In this document: positions 1 to 9,031 of the stretch, piece after piece
Position numbering within the stretch: position 1 is the first letter of the stretch
Layout of the letters: every line of letters begins with the position of its first letter
Source: Pseudomonas sp. RIT409
GTDB lineage: Bacteria > Pseudomonadota > Gammaproteobacteria > Pseudomonadales > Pseudomonadaceae
NCBI RefSeq assembly: GCF_003052515.2
Contig: NZ_QARE02000003.1
Coordinates: 1 to 64,000, forward strand
Reading direction: 5' to 3'
Length of the DNA: 64,000 nucleotides
Made by a program: the position numbers and the translations under genes
Notes under the pieces: model-generated
Told to the model about the DNA's origin: nothing
What the model saw: only the letters and a program-made list of their open reading frames with translations
Databases searched by the model: none

Positions 1-79
1 GCGCGCTGATTCCCGACCGCATCATTCAATCGACCTTGCGTAAGCGAAGTCGCTCTTTCCATCGTTCGTGAGGTTTACC

Positions 80-1123
80 GTGAGCATTTTCTTCCCCCGT
101 ACCGCCCTGACTGCGGGACTGATCGCAGCGCTGCTGCCAGCGACCGCTACCTTCGCCAAAGACAAAGTAGTCATCGGCGAGCAAAATTGGACGGGCGCCA
201 TTGCCATCCAGCACATCCTCGGCGAAATCATCAGTACCCGCCTGGACGGCGATGTGTCGTACCTGGCGGGCGACGTGCCGGTCTTGTTCGCGGCCGCTGC
301 CAAAGGGGATGGTTCGGTGGACGTGCTGACTGACATCTGGCTGCCCAATCAGTCGGCGGCCTGGGCCAAATACGTCACCGGCGGCACCCGTTCGCTGGTG
401 CCGAACAAACGGCCCTACCTGGGCGTGCAGGGCTTCTACATCCCCGGATACATCCAGGACACCTACAACGTGCATTCGGTGTACGACCTGAAGAAGCCGG
501 AAGTGGCCAAATTATTCGAGCCACTGGGTGGCGGAGAGGCGCAATTGCTGGTCGGCCCGGCGGGCTGGGAGTCCACCTACATCGGCGAGATCAAGGCCCA
601 GGATTACGGCTTTGCCGACAAGTTCGAAGCGGTGTCCACTGAAGCCTCGGTGACCTACGCCAAGCTGGCAGCGGCGTACAAAGCCCACCGTGGCGTTGTG
701 TTCTACGCCTACACGCCGGACTGGATCTTCTCTGCCTTCGACTTGCGCCGCCTCGAGGAACCGGCATTCGACGGCTACGCCCAGGACAACAAGAAGGGCG
801 ACCCGCTGTACAAGGCCGATGGGTGCTGGAAATTCATCAGCCCGACCGTCGACGCCGACTGGAAGAACAAGAGCCACATCACCTGCGCCTATCCGGATGC
901 CAAGGTGTATGTGCTGACTTCGACAGCGTTGCAAAAACGCGCGCCGAAGATCGCCAGCTTCCTGGAAAACGTTGCCATCGACCCGCAGTCGCTGAACGAC
1001 CTGATCCTCAAGATCGAAAAGGAGAAGCAACCGGTCGATGCGGCCGCCAAGGACTGGATCGCCACCAACCCGAAAGTGGTGGACACTTGGCTGGGCGTAC
1101 AGACCTTGGGGAGCGCGCAATGA
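80..1123 (+). CDS. ABC transporter substrate-binding protein, glycine betaine/carnitine (OpuAC) type
   Basis: Periplasmic binding protein that would capture a quaternary-amine or similar osmolyte for an ABC importer. A signal peptide is visible (hydrophobic stretch ending near ...PATATFA before KDKVVIGEQNW), followed by the OpuAC fold over nearly the whole mature chain, with many Trp/Tyr residues typical of betaine-binding aromatic cages. The GTG at 80 is preferred over the GTG at 68 because GAGG at 70-73 is a ribosome binding site for it; this gives 347 aa. The stop overlaps the ATG of the homocysteine methyltransferase (ATGA), so the two are co-translated, suggesting a methyl-donor betaine as ligand (inference). 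No permease or ATPase is seen; they may lie left of the window. Confidence 0.85.
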   Translation: MSIFFPRTALTAGLIAALLPATATFAKDKVVIGEQNWTGAIAIQHILGEIISTRLDGDVSYLAGDVPVLFAAAAKGDGSVDVLTDIWLPNQSAAWAKYVTGGTRSLVPNKRPYLGVQGFYIPGYIQDTYNVHSVYDLKKPEVAKLFEPLGGGEAQLLVGPAGWESTYIGEIKAQDYGFADKFEAVSTEASVTYAKLAAAYKAHRGVVFYAYTPDWIFSAFDLRRLEEPAFDGYAQDNKKGDPLYKADGCWKFISPTVDADWKNKSHITCAYPDAKVYVLTSTALQKRAPKIASFLENVAIDPQSLNDLILKIEKEKQPVDAAAKDWIATNPKVVDTWLGVQTLGSAQ

Positions 1124-2067
1124 CCAGAGTGACGCTGCTGGATGGGGGCATGGGCCGAGAGTTGCAGCGCATCGGCGCACCGTTTCGCCAGCCGGAATGG
1201 TCGGCGCTGGCGTTGATCGAAGCCCCCGACTACGTGTTGCGGGCCCATGGCGCATTCGTCGACGCCGGGGCCCGGATCATCACCAGCAACAGCTATGCGC
1301 TGGTGCCGTTTCACCTCGGGGAGGAGCGGTTCGCCGCCGACGCCCTGGGGCTGGCGGAGCGGGCAGGGAGGCTCGCTCGCGAAGCCGCCGGGCGCAGTCC
1401 CGAACGGGTGGCCGTGGCCGGCTCGCTGCCACCGGCGCTGGGCTCTTATCGCCCGGATCTGTTCAATCATGAGCGCTCCGTCGCGATCCATCGCATCCTG
1501 ATCGAGGGCCTGCGCAGCCATGTCGACCTGTGGCTGGCCGAAACCCAGAGTTCGATTGCCGAAGTTCGCGCGGTGCATCAGGCCCTCAGCGAGGCAGATG
1601 CCGTTCGGCATACGCCGCTGTGGCTGTCCTTTACCCTCAGCGACGATCCGGAACAGGGGCCGCGTCTGCGCTCCGGGGAACCGGTGGCTCAGGCCGTGAA
1701 CGTGGCGCTGGAGCTAGGGGCCGAAGCCGTGCTGTTCAATTGCAGCCAGCCCGAGGTGATGGGGCAGGCAGTGATCGTGGCCCGGCAGGTGATCGACACC
1801 GCGGCGGCCCACGCGCAGGTGGGTGTGTACGCCAATGCCTTTCCGACGGTCAGCACCAAGGCCGAAGCCAATGCCACCTTGCTCGACATCCGTCAGGATC
1901 TGGACCCCAGCTCGTACCTGCGCTGGGCACGGTCATGGGTCGAACAGGGGGCGAGCATCGTGGGTGGCTGTTGCGGCATCGGCCCGGAACATATTGCTGA
2001 GCTGCACGGCCACTTATTGCCGGTGACCGAGCGCAGCGATGACCAGGCATCCTCGCAAAGGCGCTGA
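1120..2067 (+). CDS. Homocysteine S-methyltransferase family protein
   Basis: Zn-dependent methyl transfer to homocysteine (or a similar thiol), giving methionine from a donor such as S-methylmethionine or a betaine. The 315-aa length fits the stand-alone family. The start motif LLDGGMGRELQ is typical, and the three Zn ligands are visible: Cys208 in LFNCSQP and Cys284-Cys285 in GGCCGIGPEHI. The ATG overlaps the stop of the upstream binding protein by 4 bp, so the pair probably imports a methylated compound and uses its methyl group (inference). The true methyl donor cannot be read from the sequence. Confidence 0.9.
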   Translation: MTRVTLLDGGMGRELQRIGAPFRQPEWSALALIEAPDYVLRAHGAFVDAGARIITSNSYALVPFHLGEERFAADALGLAERAGRLAREAAGRSPERVAVAGSLPPALGSYRPDLFNHERSVAIHRILIEGLRSHVDLWLAETQSSIAEVRAVHQALSEADAVRHTPLWLSFTLSDDPEQGPRLRSGEPVAQAVNVALELGAEAVLFNCSQPEVMGQAVIVARQVIDTAAAHAQVGVYANAFPTVSTKAEANATLLDIRQDLDPSSYLRWARSWVEQGASIVGGCCGIGPEHIAELHGHLLPVTERSDDQASSQRR

Positions 2068-2099
2068 AAGGGAGGCGCAGGCGACAGGGGGGCGGAACG

Positions 2100-2693
2100 T
2101 CAGTTCGTGTAGTTGGCCAGAACGATGCGCGAAAAGGCATTCAGGAACAGTTCGACCCGTTCGTAGCCCCCTGCGTCCTGCGCAAATATCGACAAGCTGT
2201 CCACCAGGTGCGTCAAGAGCAAGACCAGATCCTCTCTTGGCGCATCGGCGGTCAATTCGCCGACGTCGATCGCGTGATCCACTGCGTATTCCACGGCCGC
2301 GCGCACGTCGGTCGTGAAACCGGCCAAAGCCGCACGGGTCGGTTCGGTCAACACATCGCTTTCCAGCCGTAACCGGCTGATCAGGCTCCAAGGCTTGCGG
2401 GTCTTGCCATTGGGGTTGAATTTCTTGAACAGGCTGCGATTGAACGCAAGTTCGGCCTGAACCTTTTCCTGTAGCGACTTCCCTTCATCAAGCCAAATGG
2501 CACGTTGCTTGGTCGTAGCCTGTTGCACGTAGTCCGTGACGACCTCTTCGACCAGGCTGTTCTTGTTGCCAAAATGGTAGTGAATGTTGGTGGTGGTGAT
2601 GTCCAGCTCCTTGGCGATCACGCCAAAGGTGGTCTTGTGGTAGCCGTGGGCAATCAACAGCTTTTTCGCCAGATCCTTGATGTTGTCACGCAT
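2100..2693 (-). CDS. TetR-family transcriptional regulator
   Basis: 197-aa DNA-binding repressor with an N-terminal helix-turn-helix (residues about 5-50, with FGVIAKELDITTTNIHYHF) and an all-alpha ligand-binding domain. The start at 2693 is chosen because MRDNIKDLAKKLL is the usual TetR opening and GAAAGAGAC lies just upstream; a longer frame to 2861 has no family-like sequence. It is divergent from the enoyl-CoA hydratase gene at 3035, and a perfect 16-bp palindrome sits between them at 2973-2988. It is thus the likely local repressor of the 3035-10395 catabolic genes (inference); the ligand is unknown. Confidence 0.88.
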   Translation of the reverse strand: MRDNIKDLAKKLLIAHGYHKTTFGVIAKELDITTTNIHYHFGNKNSLVEEVVTDYVQQATTKQRAIWLDEGKSLQEKVQAELAFNRSLFKKFNPNGKTRKPWSLISRLRLESDVLTEPTRAALAGFTTDVRAAVEYAVDHAIDVGELTADAPREDLVLLLTHLVDSLSIFAQDAGGYERVELFLNAFSRIVLANYTN

Positions 2694-2972
2694 CGAAGTC
2701 TCTTTCGGGATGGCATTCGCTTTGTCGTTCTGGCTCAAGGTGAAGTCTCGATAAGACGCGCAGTAGATGGTCTGACATTGCAGGCGATCAGGCAGCGGTG
2801 TGCGTACGAAGGCGGCCGACACCTGACGGCAACCGGGTCGGCGGCCGATTTTACACGACATTTCCGCGGTTCATGTCGCGCCCGTAGCAGCACGCTCGCT
2901 GCGATAACGATTTCCCAGCCAAAAAAATCAATTGCAGACCTGCTGCCCGGGTGATATTTATAGCTCATGACG

Positions 2973-2988
2973 TACTTACTAGTAAGTA
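2973..2988. promoter_or_regulatory. Perfect 16-bp palindrome, probable TetR operator
   Basis: TACTTACTAGTAAGTA reads identically on both strands and lies in the 341-bp divergent spacer between the TetR gene (start 2693) and the enoyl-CoA hydratase gene (start 3035). Size, symmetry and position fit an operator bound by a TetR dimer. The rest of the spacer shows no other clear element. Confidence 0.6.
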
Positions 2989-3034
2989 AGTTGCGCAGTG
3001 ATGAATCCCTTGTTTCTCCTTCATAGGAGCAGGT

Positions 3035-3793
3035 ATGCGAGACACCCTGACCCTTCATTTGCACGGTGCCGTTGCGGAAGTCGTCATCGATCGCCCGGAA
3101 AAAATGAACGCCATGACGCAGGACATGACCGCGGCGCTGGTGGACATCAAGCGCAGGGTCGAGGGCGATGACGACGTGCGGGTGATGTTGCTGCGTGGCG
3201 AAGGAACGCGCGCATTCTGTGCAGGGAGCGACCTGAACTCGCTGAACGCCTACCGCGATGCGTGGACTTTTCGCGACCGTGTCGACTACGCGGCGGTCAT
3301 CCGTGATTTCAAGAAACCCGTGGTGGCCGCGCTTGAGGGGTGGGTGCTCGGCGGTGGCCTGGAAATGATGCTTGGCGCGGACATTCGCGTGGCAGGCCGC
3401 GGGGCCCGTTTCGGCGCCCCTGAGGTGGTGCGCGGTTGGGTCGGAGGCGGTGGGGCCTCGCAAATGCTCCCCAGGCTGGTGGGTTATGGGCAAGCCATGA
3501 AGTTGCTGCTGAGCGGCGATCCCATCGACGCCGCTGAAGCGCATCGCATCGGGCTGGTGGAGATGCTGGTGGAGGATGGAGAGGCGAGGGACGCTGCCCT
3601 GCACTTGTGCTCGCGGCTGGCGCAGCACAGCCCGATCGCTACCCAAGCGGTCAAAGCGGCGGTTCGCGCGTCGTTGTCCATGCCGCTGGAGCAGGGTATT
3701 CGGTATGAGAACGAATTGACCTCCCTGTGCTTTGCCTGTGGGCACTATGCAACGGGCGTCAGCGCCTTCTCGGAACGCAAAGCGCGCACTTGA
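3035..3793 (+). CDS. Enoyl-CoA hydratase/isomerase (crotonase) family protein
   Basis: 252-aa crotonase-fold enzyme acting on a CoA thioester, likely hydrating or isomerising an enoyl-CoA intermediate. Oxyanion-hole segments are visible (AFCAGSDLNSL near residue 65 and EGWVLGGGLEMMLGAD near 105-120), as is the GAPEVVRGWVGGGGASQMLPR active-site region. In this region a Glu in GAPE is kept while the second classical Glu position is not obvious, so the exact reaction is open. GGAGCAGGT precedes the ATG. It is the first gene of the plus-strand catabolic cluster and directly follows the palindromic operator. Confidence 0.88.
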   Translation: MRDTLTLHLHGAVAEVVIDRPEKMNAMTQDMTAALVDIKRRVEGDDDVRVMLLRGEGTRAFCAGSDLNSLNAYRDAWTFRDRVDYAAVIRDFKKPVVAALEGWVLGGGLEMMLGADIRVAGRGARFGAPEVVRGWVGGGGASQMLPRLVGYGQAMKLLLSGDPIDAAEAHRIGLVEMLVEDGEARDAALHLCSRLAQHSPIATQAVKAAVRASLSMPLEQGIRYENELTSLCFACGHYATGVSAFSERKART

Positions 3794-3897
3794 GCTGCGC
3801 GCGCCGATGCAGGATGCATGGGTGAACATCGGCAGGGACACCCCAAATCTAAAAAAGCAGTGCCAACATCCAACAACAATAATCAGGAGAACGCGCT

Positions 3898-5253
3898 ATG
3901 CACACGGCACAGGCGCATCAGGCAAAGCAAAAAAACATTCGGCGCGCCGTATTCGCCTCGACCCTGGGCACCATCATCGAATGGTATGACTACGGGTTGT
4001 ATGCGGCGGCGTCCGGCCTGATCATCAATAAGCTTTTCTTCCCGCAACTTTCCGCGCTCGCCGGAACCTTGGCCGCGTTTGCGACTTTTGCGGTGGGTTT
4101 CATCGTTCGCCCGGTCGGCGGCATCATCATTTCGCACATCGGTGACAAATACGGGCGCAAACCGGCGCTGATCTTCTGCATCACGATCATGGGGGTGGCC
4201 ACGGTCGGCCTCGGGATACTGCCGACCTACGCGCAGGTCGGGATCCTGGCGCCGATCCTGCTGATTCTCATGCGGATGATGCAAGGCTTCGGGGCAGGGG
4301 CGGAGCTCGCCGGCGCCATCACGCTGATCGCCGAGTACACTCCACCTCACCGGCGCGCCTTTTTCACCTCGATTCCCAACGCGGCAACGAACTTTGGCGT
4401 GATGATCGCCATCACCACCTTTCTGATGATTTCCTGGGTGCCCGAAGACATCCTTTTCAGCTGGGTCTGGCGCGTGCCGTTCATTCTTTCGCTGGCCTTG
4501 TTCGGCGTCGCGCTCTACATCCGGGCCAAACTCGATGAAACGCCCGAATACGTCGCGGCCATGGAAAGTGCTGCTGCCAAAGCCAAGGATGCCAAGGTGC
4601 CGGTAGCCGAGCTGTTCAAGAACAGCCGTCGCGAAGTGTTGTGCGGCTTTCTCGCGATGGGCGGGCATCAGGCGCTGAGTTACGTTCTCAACACCTTCGC
4701 GATCAGTTACATGACCTACACCCTCGGGATGGAGAAAACGGACAGCCTGATCGTGTTGATCGTCGCCCTCGGCGTTTCCCTGTTCTGTGCACCCATTGGC
4801 GGCCTGCTGGCCGACAAGTTTGGCAGTGGCAACATTTTTGCGGCCGGGGCGATCGGTGCATTGGTGATGGTCTGGCCGTTGTTCCTGGCCATCGACAGCA
4901 AAAACGTGGTGCTGGCGGCGTGTGTGATGAGCGCGGTCTACGGCATCAGTTGGGGCTGTACCTGTGGGGCACAGGGGGCCTTCCTGGCAAACCTGTTTCC
5001 CACCCGTTACCGCTTCTCCGGGATTGCCATGTGCCGAGAGCTTTCCGGCGCTTTCATCGGAGGGCCCACCCCGTTCATCGCCACGGCACTGGTGGCCTAC
5101 GCCGGCGGAAAGCCCACGTACCTGATGCTCTATTTAGGGCTGTTCTCGCTGCTGACATTGATTGCCGTGGTGATGGGCAAGCACTTGTCACGCCATCGAG
5201 ATGACCCCGTGGACGCGCCGGCGCCTCATCCTGCGGTGTCCGCGCGTCCCTGA
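3898..5253 (+). CDS. MFS metabolite:H+ symporter (MHS family, ShiA-like)
   Basis: 451-aa inner-membrane carrier with 12 predicted membrane segments. The MHS signature is visible: ASTLGTIIEWYDYGLYAA at the first helix, and GDKYGRKPAL, the MFS loop 2-3 motif, near residue 80-90. MHS relatives carry shikimate, alpha-ketoglutarate, proline or dicarboxylates by proton symport. An AGGAG lies upstream of the ATG. Placed between the enoyl-CoA hydratase and the CoA-transferase, it probably imports the substrate of this cluster. The AroE-like gene downstream makes a cyclic hydroxy acid a reasonable guess, but the sequence does not prove it. Confidence 0.88.
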   Translation: MHTAQAHQAKQKNIRRAVFASTLGTIIEWYDYGLYAAASGLIINKLFFPQLSALAGTLAAFATFAVGFIVRPVGGIIISHIGDKYGRKPALIFCITIMGVATVGLGILPTYAQVGILAPILLILMRMMQGFGAGAELAGAITLIAEYTPPHRRAFFTSIPNAATNFGVMIAITTFLMISWVPEDILFSWVWRVPFILSLALFGVALYIRAKLDETPEYVAAMESAAAKAKDAKVPVAELFKNSRREVLCGFLAMGGHQALSYVLNTFAISYMTYTLGMEKTDSLIVLIVALGVSLFCAPIGGLLADKFGSGNIFAAGAIGALVMVWPLFLAIDSKNVVLAACVMSAVYGISWGCTCGAQGAFLANLFPTRYRFSGIAMCRELSGAFIGGPTPFIATALVAYAGGKPTYLMLYLGLFSLLTLIAVVMGKHLSRHRDDPVDAPAPHPAVSARP

Positions 5254-5269
5254 TCACCTTTCCCATTGC

Positions 5270-5294
5270 CGGGCGGACGCCTGAAGTCCGCCCG
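5270..5294 (+). terminator. Strong GC hairpin between MFS and CoA-transferase genes
   Basis: CGGGCGGAC and GTCCGCCCG form a 9-bp perfect stem with a 7-base loop, 17 bp after the MFS stop. No T-run follows, so it is more likely an mRNA-stabilising or attenuating element than a complete intrinsic terminator. Confidence 0.45.
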
Positions 5295-5344
5295 CCCGGC
5301 ACGCTTGCTTCCTTAACCGTCCTGCCGGAGCCGTCGCAGCCGCC

Positions 5345-6949
5345 ATGAAAATCTTGAACGCCGATCAGGCCATAGCGCTTATCAATGACAACGACACGCT
5401 GATCATCGGAGGGTCGGGGAGCGGCCACGCGATTCCCGAGACACTGATCGAGGCCTTGGAACGGCGCTACCTGGCCGAAGGCAGTCCGCGTCAACTGACA
5501 TCGATCCATCCGGTCGGTCTGGGCAATCGGGCCGAGCGGGGCGCTTCCCGAATGGCACACCCGGGCCTGCTCAAGCGGGTTATCTGCGGCACGCTCGTCG
5601 ATTCGCCGCCACTGGCACAACGTGCACTGGACAAGCAGATCGAAGCCTGGACATTGCCCCAAGGCGTGCTTTCGCAACTCACACGGGAGATGGCGGCCGG
5701 CCGCCCCGGCCTCATCAGCCACGTGGGCTTGCACACCTTCGTCGACCCGCGCCAGAACGGGGGTAGCCAGGGCGCCGACAGCGAAGCGCAGTGGGTCAGC
5801 CTGATGGAAATCGAGGGGCGGGAGTGGCTCTTCTATAAGCCATTCGACCTGGATGTCGCGTTCCTGCGCGGCACCACGGCCGATGAGGATGGCAACATTT
5901 CGATGGAGCACGAGGCTATTTTCGGCGACATGCTGTCCATGGCTCAGGCGACCAAGCGCAACGGAGGCCTGGTCATCGTGCAAGTCAAGCGCGTTGCTCG
6001 GCGCGGCACCTTGCCGCCCAAGTCCATCAAGATCCCGGGCATGCTGGTTGACGTGGTGGTGGTGGATGCGCAACAGCCGGTGACTTACCAGACCGCTTAC
6101 GATCCAGCCTTCACGGGCGAGCTGCGCATCCCCCTCGACGGTTTCCCCAGGTTGCCTCTGGATGAGCGCAAGATCATCGCGCGCCGATTGGCGATGGAGC
6201 TTCGGGTCGGTGCGGTGTGCAACGTCGGCTCCGGGGTCTGCACGGGTATCGGCCTGGTCGCGGCCGAAGAAGACGTGCTCCACCACATCGTGTTGACCAA
6301 CGAGCAGGGGTTGATCGGCGGTGCACCTGCGGCCGGGCTGGACGCGGGGGCGGCGCGCAACTACAGCGCGATCATCGACATGCCCTATCAGTTCGACTTT
6401 TACGACGGTGGCGGCATCGACATTGCCTTCCTGTCCGCCGTGGAAATCGATGCGGTCGCAAGCGTCAACATCAGCCGCTTCGCCGGCAAATTGATCGGCG
6501 TGGGCGGTTTCATCAACATCAGTCAGAACGCGAAGAAAATGGTCTTCGGCGGCACCTTCACCGCAGGCGGCCTGGCAGTGGCGTGCGAAGGCGGGCAACT
6601 GCACATTCTGAAAGAGGGCGCTCATCGCAAATTCGTGGCGCAGTTGCAGCAAGTCTCCTACAGCGGCCCCTACGCTCAACAGTGCGGGCAAACCACGCTG
6701 TTCGTGACCGAGCGAGCCGTGTTTCAGGCCGTCGACGGGGCCCTTGAGCTGATCGAAATCGCGCCCGGTATCGACCTTGAACGCGATGTGCTTGCCCACA
6801 TGGCATTCCGGCCGCTGATCTCGCCGGAGTTGCGGTTGATGGATCACCGCCTGTTCCGTCCGGAGCCCATGGGGCTGGACGCCGACATGGGCGAACAGCC
6901 CTGGCCTGAGCATCCGCGCCTCAAGGCCTTGCGGGAGCGCCACTTGTGA
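5345..6949 (+). CDS. Class I acyl-CoA transferase (YdiF / propionate CoA-transferase type)
   Basis: 534-aa fused alpha-beta CoA-transferase that moves CoA from a donor acyl-CoA to a carboxylic acid by a ping-pong mechanism. The N-terminal half carries the glycine-rich GGSGSGHAIPE segment and the middle holds LRGTTADEDGNISMEHEA. The C-terminal half has VCNVGSGVCTGIGLVAAEE and then LTNEQGLIGGAPAAG, where Glu320 matches the catalytic glutamate that forms the acyl-CoA anhydride. The length matches YdiF-type enzymes. The stop overlaps the next start by 4 bases (GTGA), so it is translationally coupled to the AroE-like gene. In this cluster it would activate the substrate or an intermediate acid. 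Confidence 0.9.
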   Translation: MKILNADQAIALINDNDTLIIGGSGSGHAIPETLIEALERRYLAEGSPRQLTSIHPVGLGNRAERGASRMAHPGLLKRVICGTLVDSPPLAQRALDKQIEAWTLPQGVLSQLTREMAAGRPGLISHVGLHTFVDPRQNGGSQGADSEAQWVSLMEIEGREWLFYKPFDLDVAFLRGTTADEDGNISMEHEAIFGDMLSMAQATKRNGGLVIVQVKRVARRGTLPPKSIKIPGMLVDVVVVDAQQPVTYQTAYDPAFTGELRIPLDGFPRLPLDERKIIARRLAMELRVGAVCNVGSGVCTGIGLVAAEEDVLHHIVLTNEQGLIGGAPAAGLDAGAARNYSAIIDMPYQFDFYDGGGIDIAFLSAVEIDAVASVNISRFAGKLIGVGGFINISQNAKKMVFGGTFTAGGLAVACEGGQLHILKEGAHRKFVAQLQQVSYSGPYAQQCGQTTLFVTERAVFQAVDGALELIEIAPGIDLERDVLAHMAFRPLISPELRLMDHRLFRPEPMGLDADMGEQPWPEHPRLKALRERHL

Positions 6950-7803
6950 ACACGCCGATGCAGAACGTCCGTGTCGATGGCGCCACCCGCCTGTTTGGAA
7001 TCGTCGGTCATCCGGTGGCGCAGGTGAAGACGCCGCAACTGCTGAATGCACGCTTCGACGCGTCGCGGCTCAATGCCGTGTGCGTGCCGTTCGACGCGCC
7101 GGTCGAGCACTTCGAAGCCATCGTTCAAGGACTCAAATCCCTCGCCAATCTGGATGGCCTGGTGATCACCGTGCCGCACAAGATAAGCGCGATGGCCTTG
7201 GTGGACAGGCTTTCGCCCGCGGCGCAGCGCGTTGGCGCCATCAATGCGATGCGACGCGAAGCCGACGGTACCTGGTTGGGCGATATGTTCGATGGTACGG
7301 GGCTGTTGCAAGGGCTGGCGCCATTGGGTTTTCAGCTGGCCGGCCAACGGGTCAAGCAAATCGGCGCGGGTGGCGCCGGTGCCGCGGTGGCGCATGCACT
7401 CGCTCAGGCTGGGGCTGCATCCTTGGCAGTGAGCGATCCCAGGCAGGCGGCGTTGTCGGAACTGGTGGAACGCCTGCGCCATTTCTACCCCGACTGCAAG
7501 GTGGATATCGACCACAACCCTGCGGATGTCACCGACACCGACCTGCTGATCAACTGCTCGCCCGTGGGCATGGGCACCGGTGATGGAATGCCGGTGGCGT
7601 TCGGCGCGTTTCCCGCTGCCTTGCAGGTCGTCGACATCATCATGACGCCCGCCGAAACCCCCTTGTTGAAACACGCACGCCGGTTCGGCTGCAACGCGAG
7701 CAACGGTTTGCCGATGATCCACGGGCAGCTCGAGGCGTTCGCCCGTTTCTTCCGCGTCGACCCGGCCGAACCCGCGCTGTCAACGTTCTCCGACGTCCGT
7801 TGA
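6946..7803 (+). CDS. Shikimate dehydrogenase-like (AroE superfamily) NAD(P)-dependent oxidoreductase
   Basis: 285-aa protein with the AroE two-domain layout: an N-terminal substrate domain (FGIVGHPVAQVKTPQLLN) with the VITVPHK lysine motif and an Asp in GDMFDGTG, then a Rossmann domain with GAGGAGAAVAHAL near residue 140-155 and NCSPVGMGTGDG. It starts with GTG overlapping the CoA-transferase stop. Such catabolic AroE paralogues (YdiB/quinate-type) oxidise cyclic hydroxy acids. HPVAQVKTP differs from the SxSxSP shikimate-binding motif of true AroE, so the substrate is probably not shikimate itself. Cofactor preference cannot be judged. Confidence 0.82.
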   Translation: MNTPMQNVRVDGATRLFGIVGHPVAQVKTPQLLNARFDASRLNAVCVPFDAPVEHFEAIVQGLKSLANLDGLVITVPHKISAMALVDRLSPAAQRVGAINAMRREADGTWLGDMFDGTGLLQGLAPLGFQLAGQRVKQIGAGGAGAAVAHALAQAGAASLAVSDPRQAALSELVERLRHFYPDCKVDIDHNPADVTDTDLLINCSPVGMGTGDGMPVAFGAFPAALQVVDIIMTPAETPLLKHARRFGCNASNGLPMIHGQLEAFARFFRVDPAEPALSTFSDVR

Positions 7804-7854
7804 GAAGGGCGCCGGGAAGCGCAAGCCACCTCAGACATTTTTCGAGCAATCATC

Positions 7855-9018
7855 ATGATCATTACGCTGCCAACCGCTACTGGGCAACTGGAAACCTACA
7901 CCCTCCGAGGCCAGCCGCTGGCCCCCGCCGCGCCGGGAAGTCCCTTCAATCGCATTGCCTATTCCGCCGCGCATGTCGTTGCAGACCCCCGCGCTGCCGG
8001 GGAATTGAATCAGCCGGCCGCCATCGATTGGCCGCGCACCCTCGAATACCGACGGTACCTGATCGAACAGGGGTTGGGGATCGCCGAGGCCATGGACACC
8101 GCTCAGCGTGGAATGGGGCTCACTTGGGACACGGCACGCGAGCTGGTTGAACGCACCGTTCGCGAGACCAGCGATCTGCCGGGCGCCCGGATCGCCTCCG
8201 GTTGCGGCACGGATCATTTGGAGCTGCACGCAGGGCTGACGTGCGATGACGTCATTCGAGCGTACGCGATGCAGCTGGACGCCATTCAGCGCACCGGCAG
8301 CCGCGTCATCCTCATGGCCAGCCGAGCGTTGGTCCTGGCAGCCCGTAGCCGAGAAGACTATGTGCGCGTCTACCGGGAAGTATTGGCGATGTGCGACCAG
8401 CCCGTCATCCTGCATTGGCTGGGCGCCATGTTCGACCCCGCGCTGAAGGGCTATTGGGGGAGTGAAGACCTGGACGACGCGGCGGAAGTTTGTTTGGAGG
8501 TGATCGGGCAGAACGCTTCGAAAATCGACGGCATCAAGATCTCTTTGCTGGACGATGCCAGGGAAATCGCATTCCGGCGGCGCTTGCCTGACGGCGTAAA
8601 AATGTACACCGGGGACGATTTCAATTATCCCTCGCTGATCAAGGGGGACGACGTCGGCTATTCCCATGCCTTGCTGGGGATTTTTGACGCCATCGCGCCC
8701 GCTGCCTCACAAGCGTTGGCCGCCTTGGCGGCAGGTGATGTCGACAGGTATGACCGTATGCTTGCGCCCACCGTGGCGTTGTCGCGCCACATCTTTCGTG
8801 CGCCGACCCAGTATTACAAGACGGGGGTCGTGTTTCTCGCTTACCTGAACGGCTTCCAACCGCATTTCTTTATGTTGGGCGGCCACCATGGCGCGCGTCC
8901 GCCTGCTTACCTGGCGGAGGTGTTCCGTCTCGCCGATTCGGCCAACCTGTTGCGCGACCCCGAAGGCGCCATCCAGCGCATGCGCCTGGTGATGCAGACG
9001 CTCGGTTGCCAGCCCTGA
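7855..9018 (+). CDS. DUF993 protein (dihydrodipicolinate synthase-like TIM barrel)
   Basis: 387 aa over the full DUF993 family, whose members look like divergent class I aldolases/lyases. Lys228 in KIDGIKISLLD sits where a Schiff-base lysine would be expected, and VILMASRALVLAAR and GCGTDHLELH are strongly family-like. In other bacteria such genes occur with sugar isomerase and oxidoreductase genes for carbohydrate breakdown (family knowledge). Here it lies between the AroE-like dehydrogenase and a TIM-barrel isomerase, spaced 51 and 13 bp, in one transcription unit. The reaction is unknown; aldol or retro-aldol cleavage is inference. Confidence 0.8.
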   Translation: MIITLPTATGQLETYTLRGQPLAPAAPGSPFNRIAYSAAHVVADPRAAGELNQPAAIDWPRTLEYRRYLIEQGLGIAEAMDTAQRGMGLTWDTARELVERTVRETSDLPGARIASGCGTDHLELHAGLTCDDVIRAYAMQLDAIQRTGSRVILMASRALVLAARSREDYVRVYREVLAMCDQPVILHWLGAMFDPALKGYWGSEDLDDAAEVCLEVIGQNASKIDGIKISLLDDAREIAFRRRLPDGVKMYTGDDFNYPSLIKGDDVGYSHALLGIFDAIAPAASQALAALAAGDVDRYDRMLAPTVALSRHIFRAPTQYYKTGVVFLAYLNGFQPHFFMLGGHHGARPPAYLAEVFRLADSANLLRDPEGAIQRMRLVMQTLGCQP

Positions 9019-9031
9019 CGGAGCGACGTTC

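Noticed and set aside
1..79. Possible 3' end of an upstream gene
   Set aside because: A TGA at 7-9 could be a stop, but too little sequence is present to support a call.
5075..7051. 658-codon open frame on the minus strand
   Set aside because: Lies antisense to the CoA-transferase gene; its His/Arg/Gln-rich product matches no family and is a by-product of high GC content.
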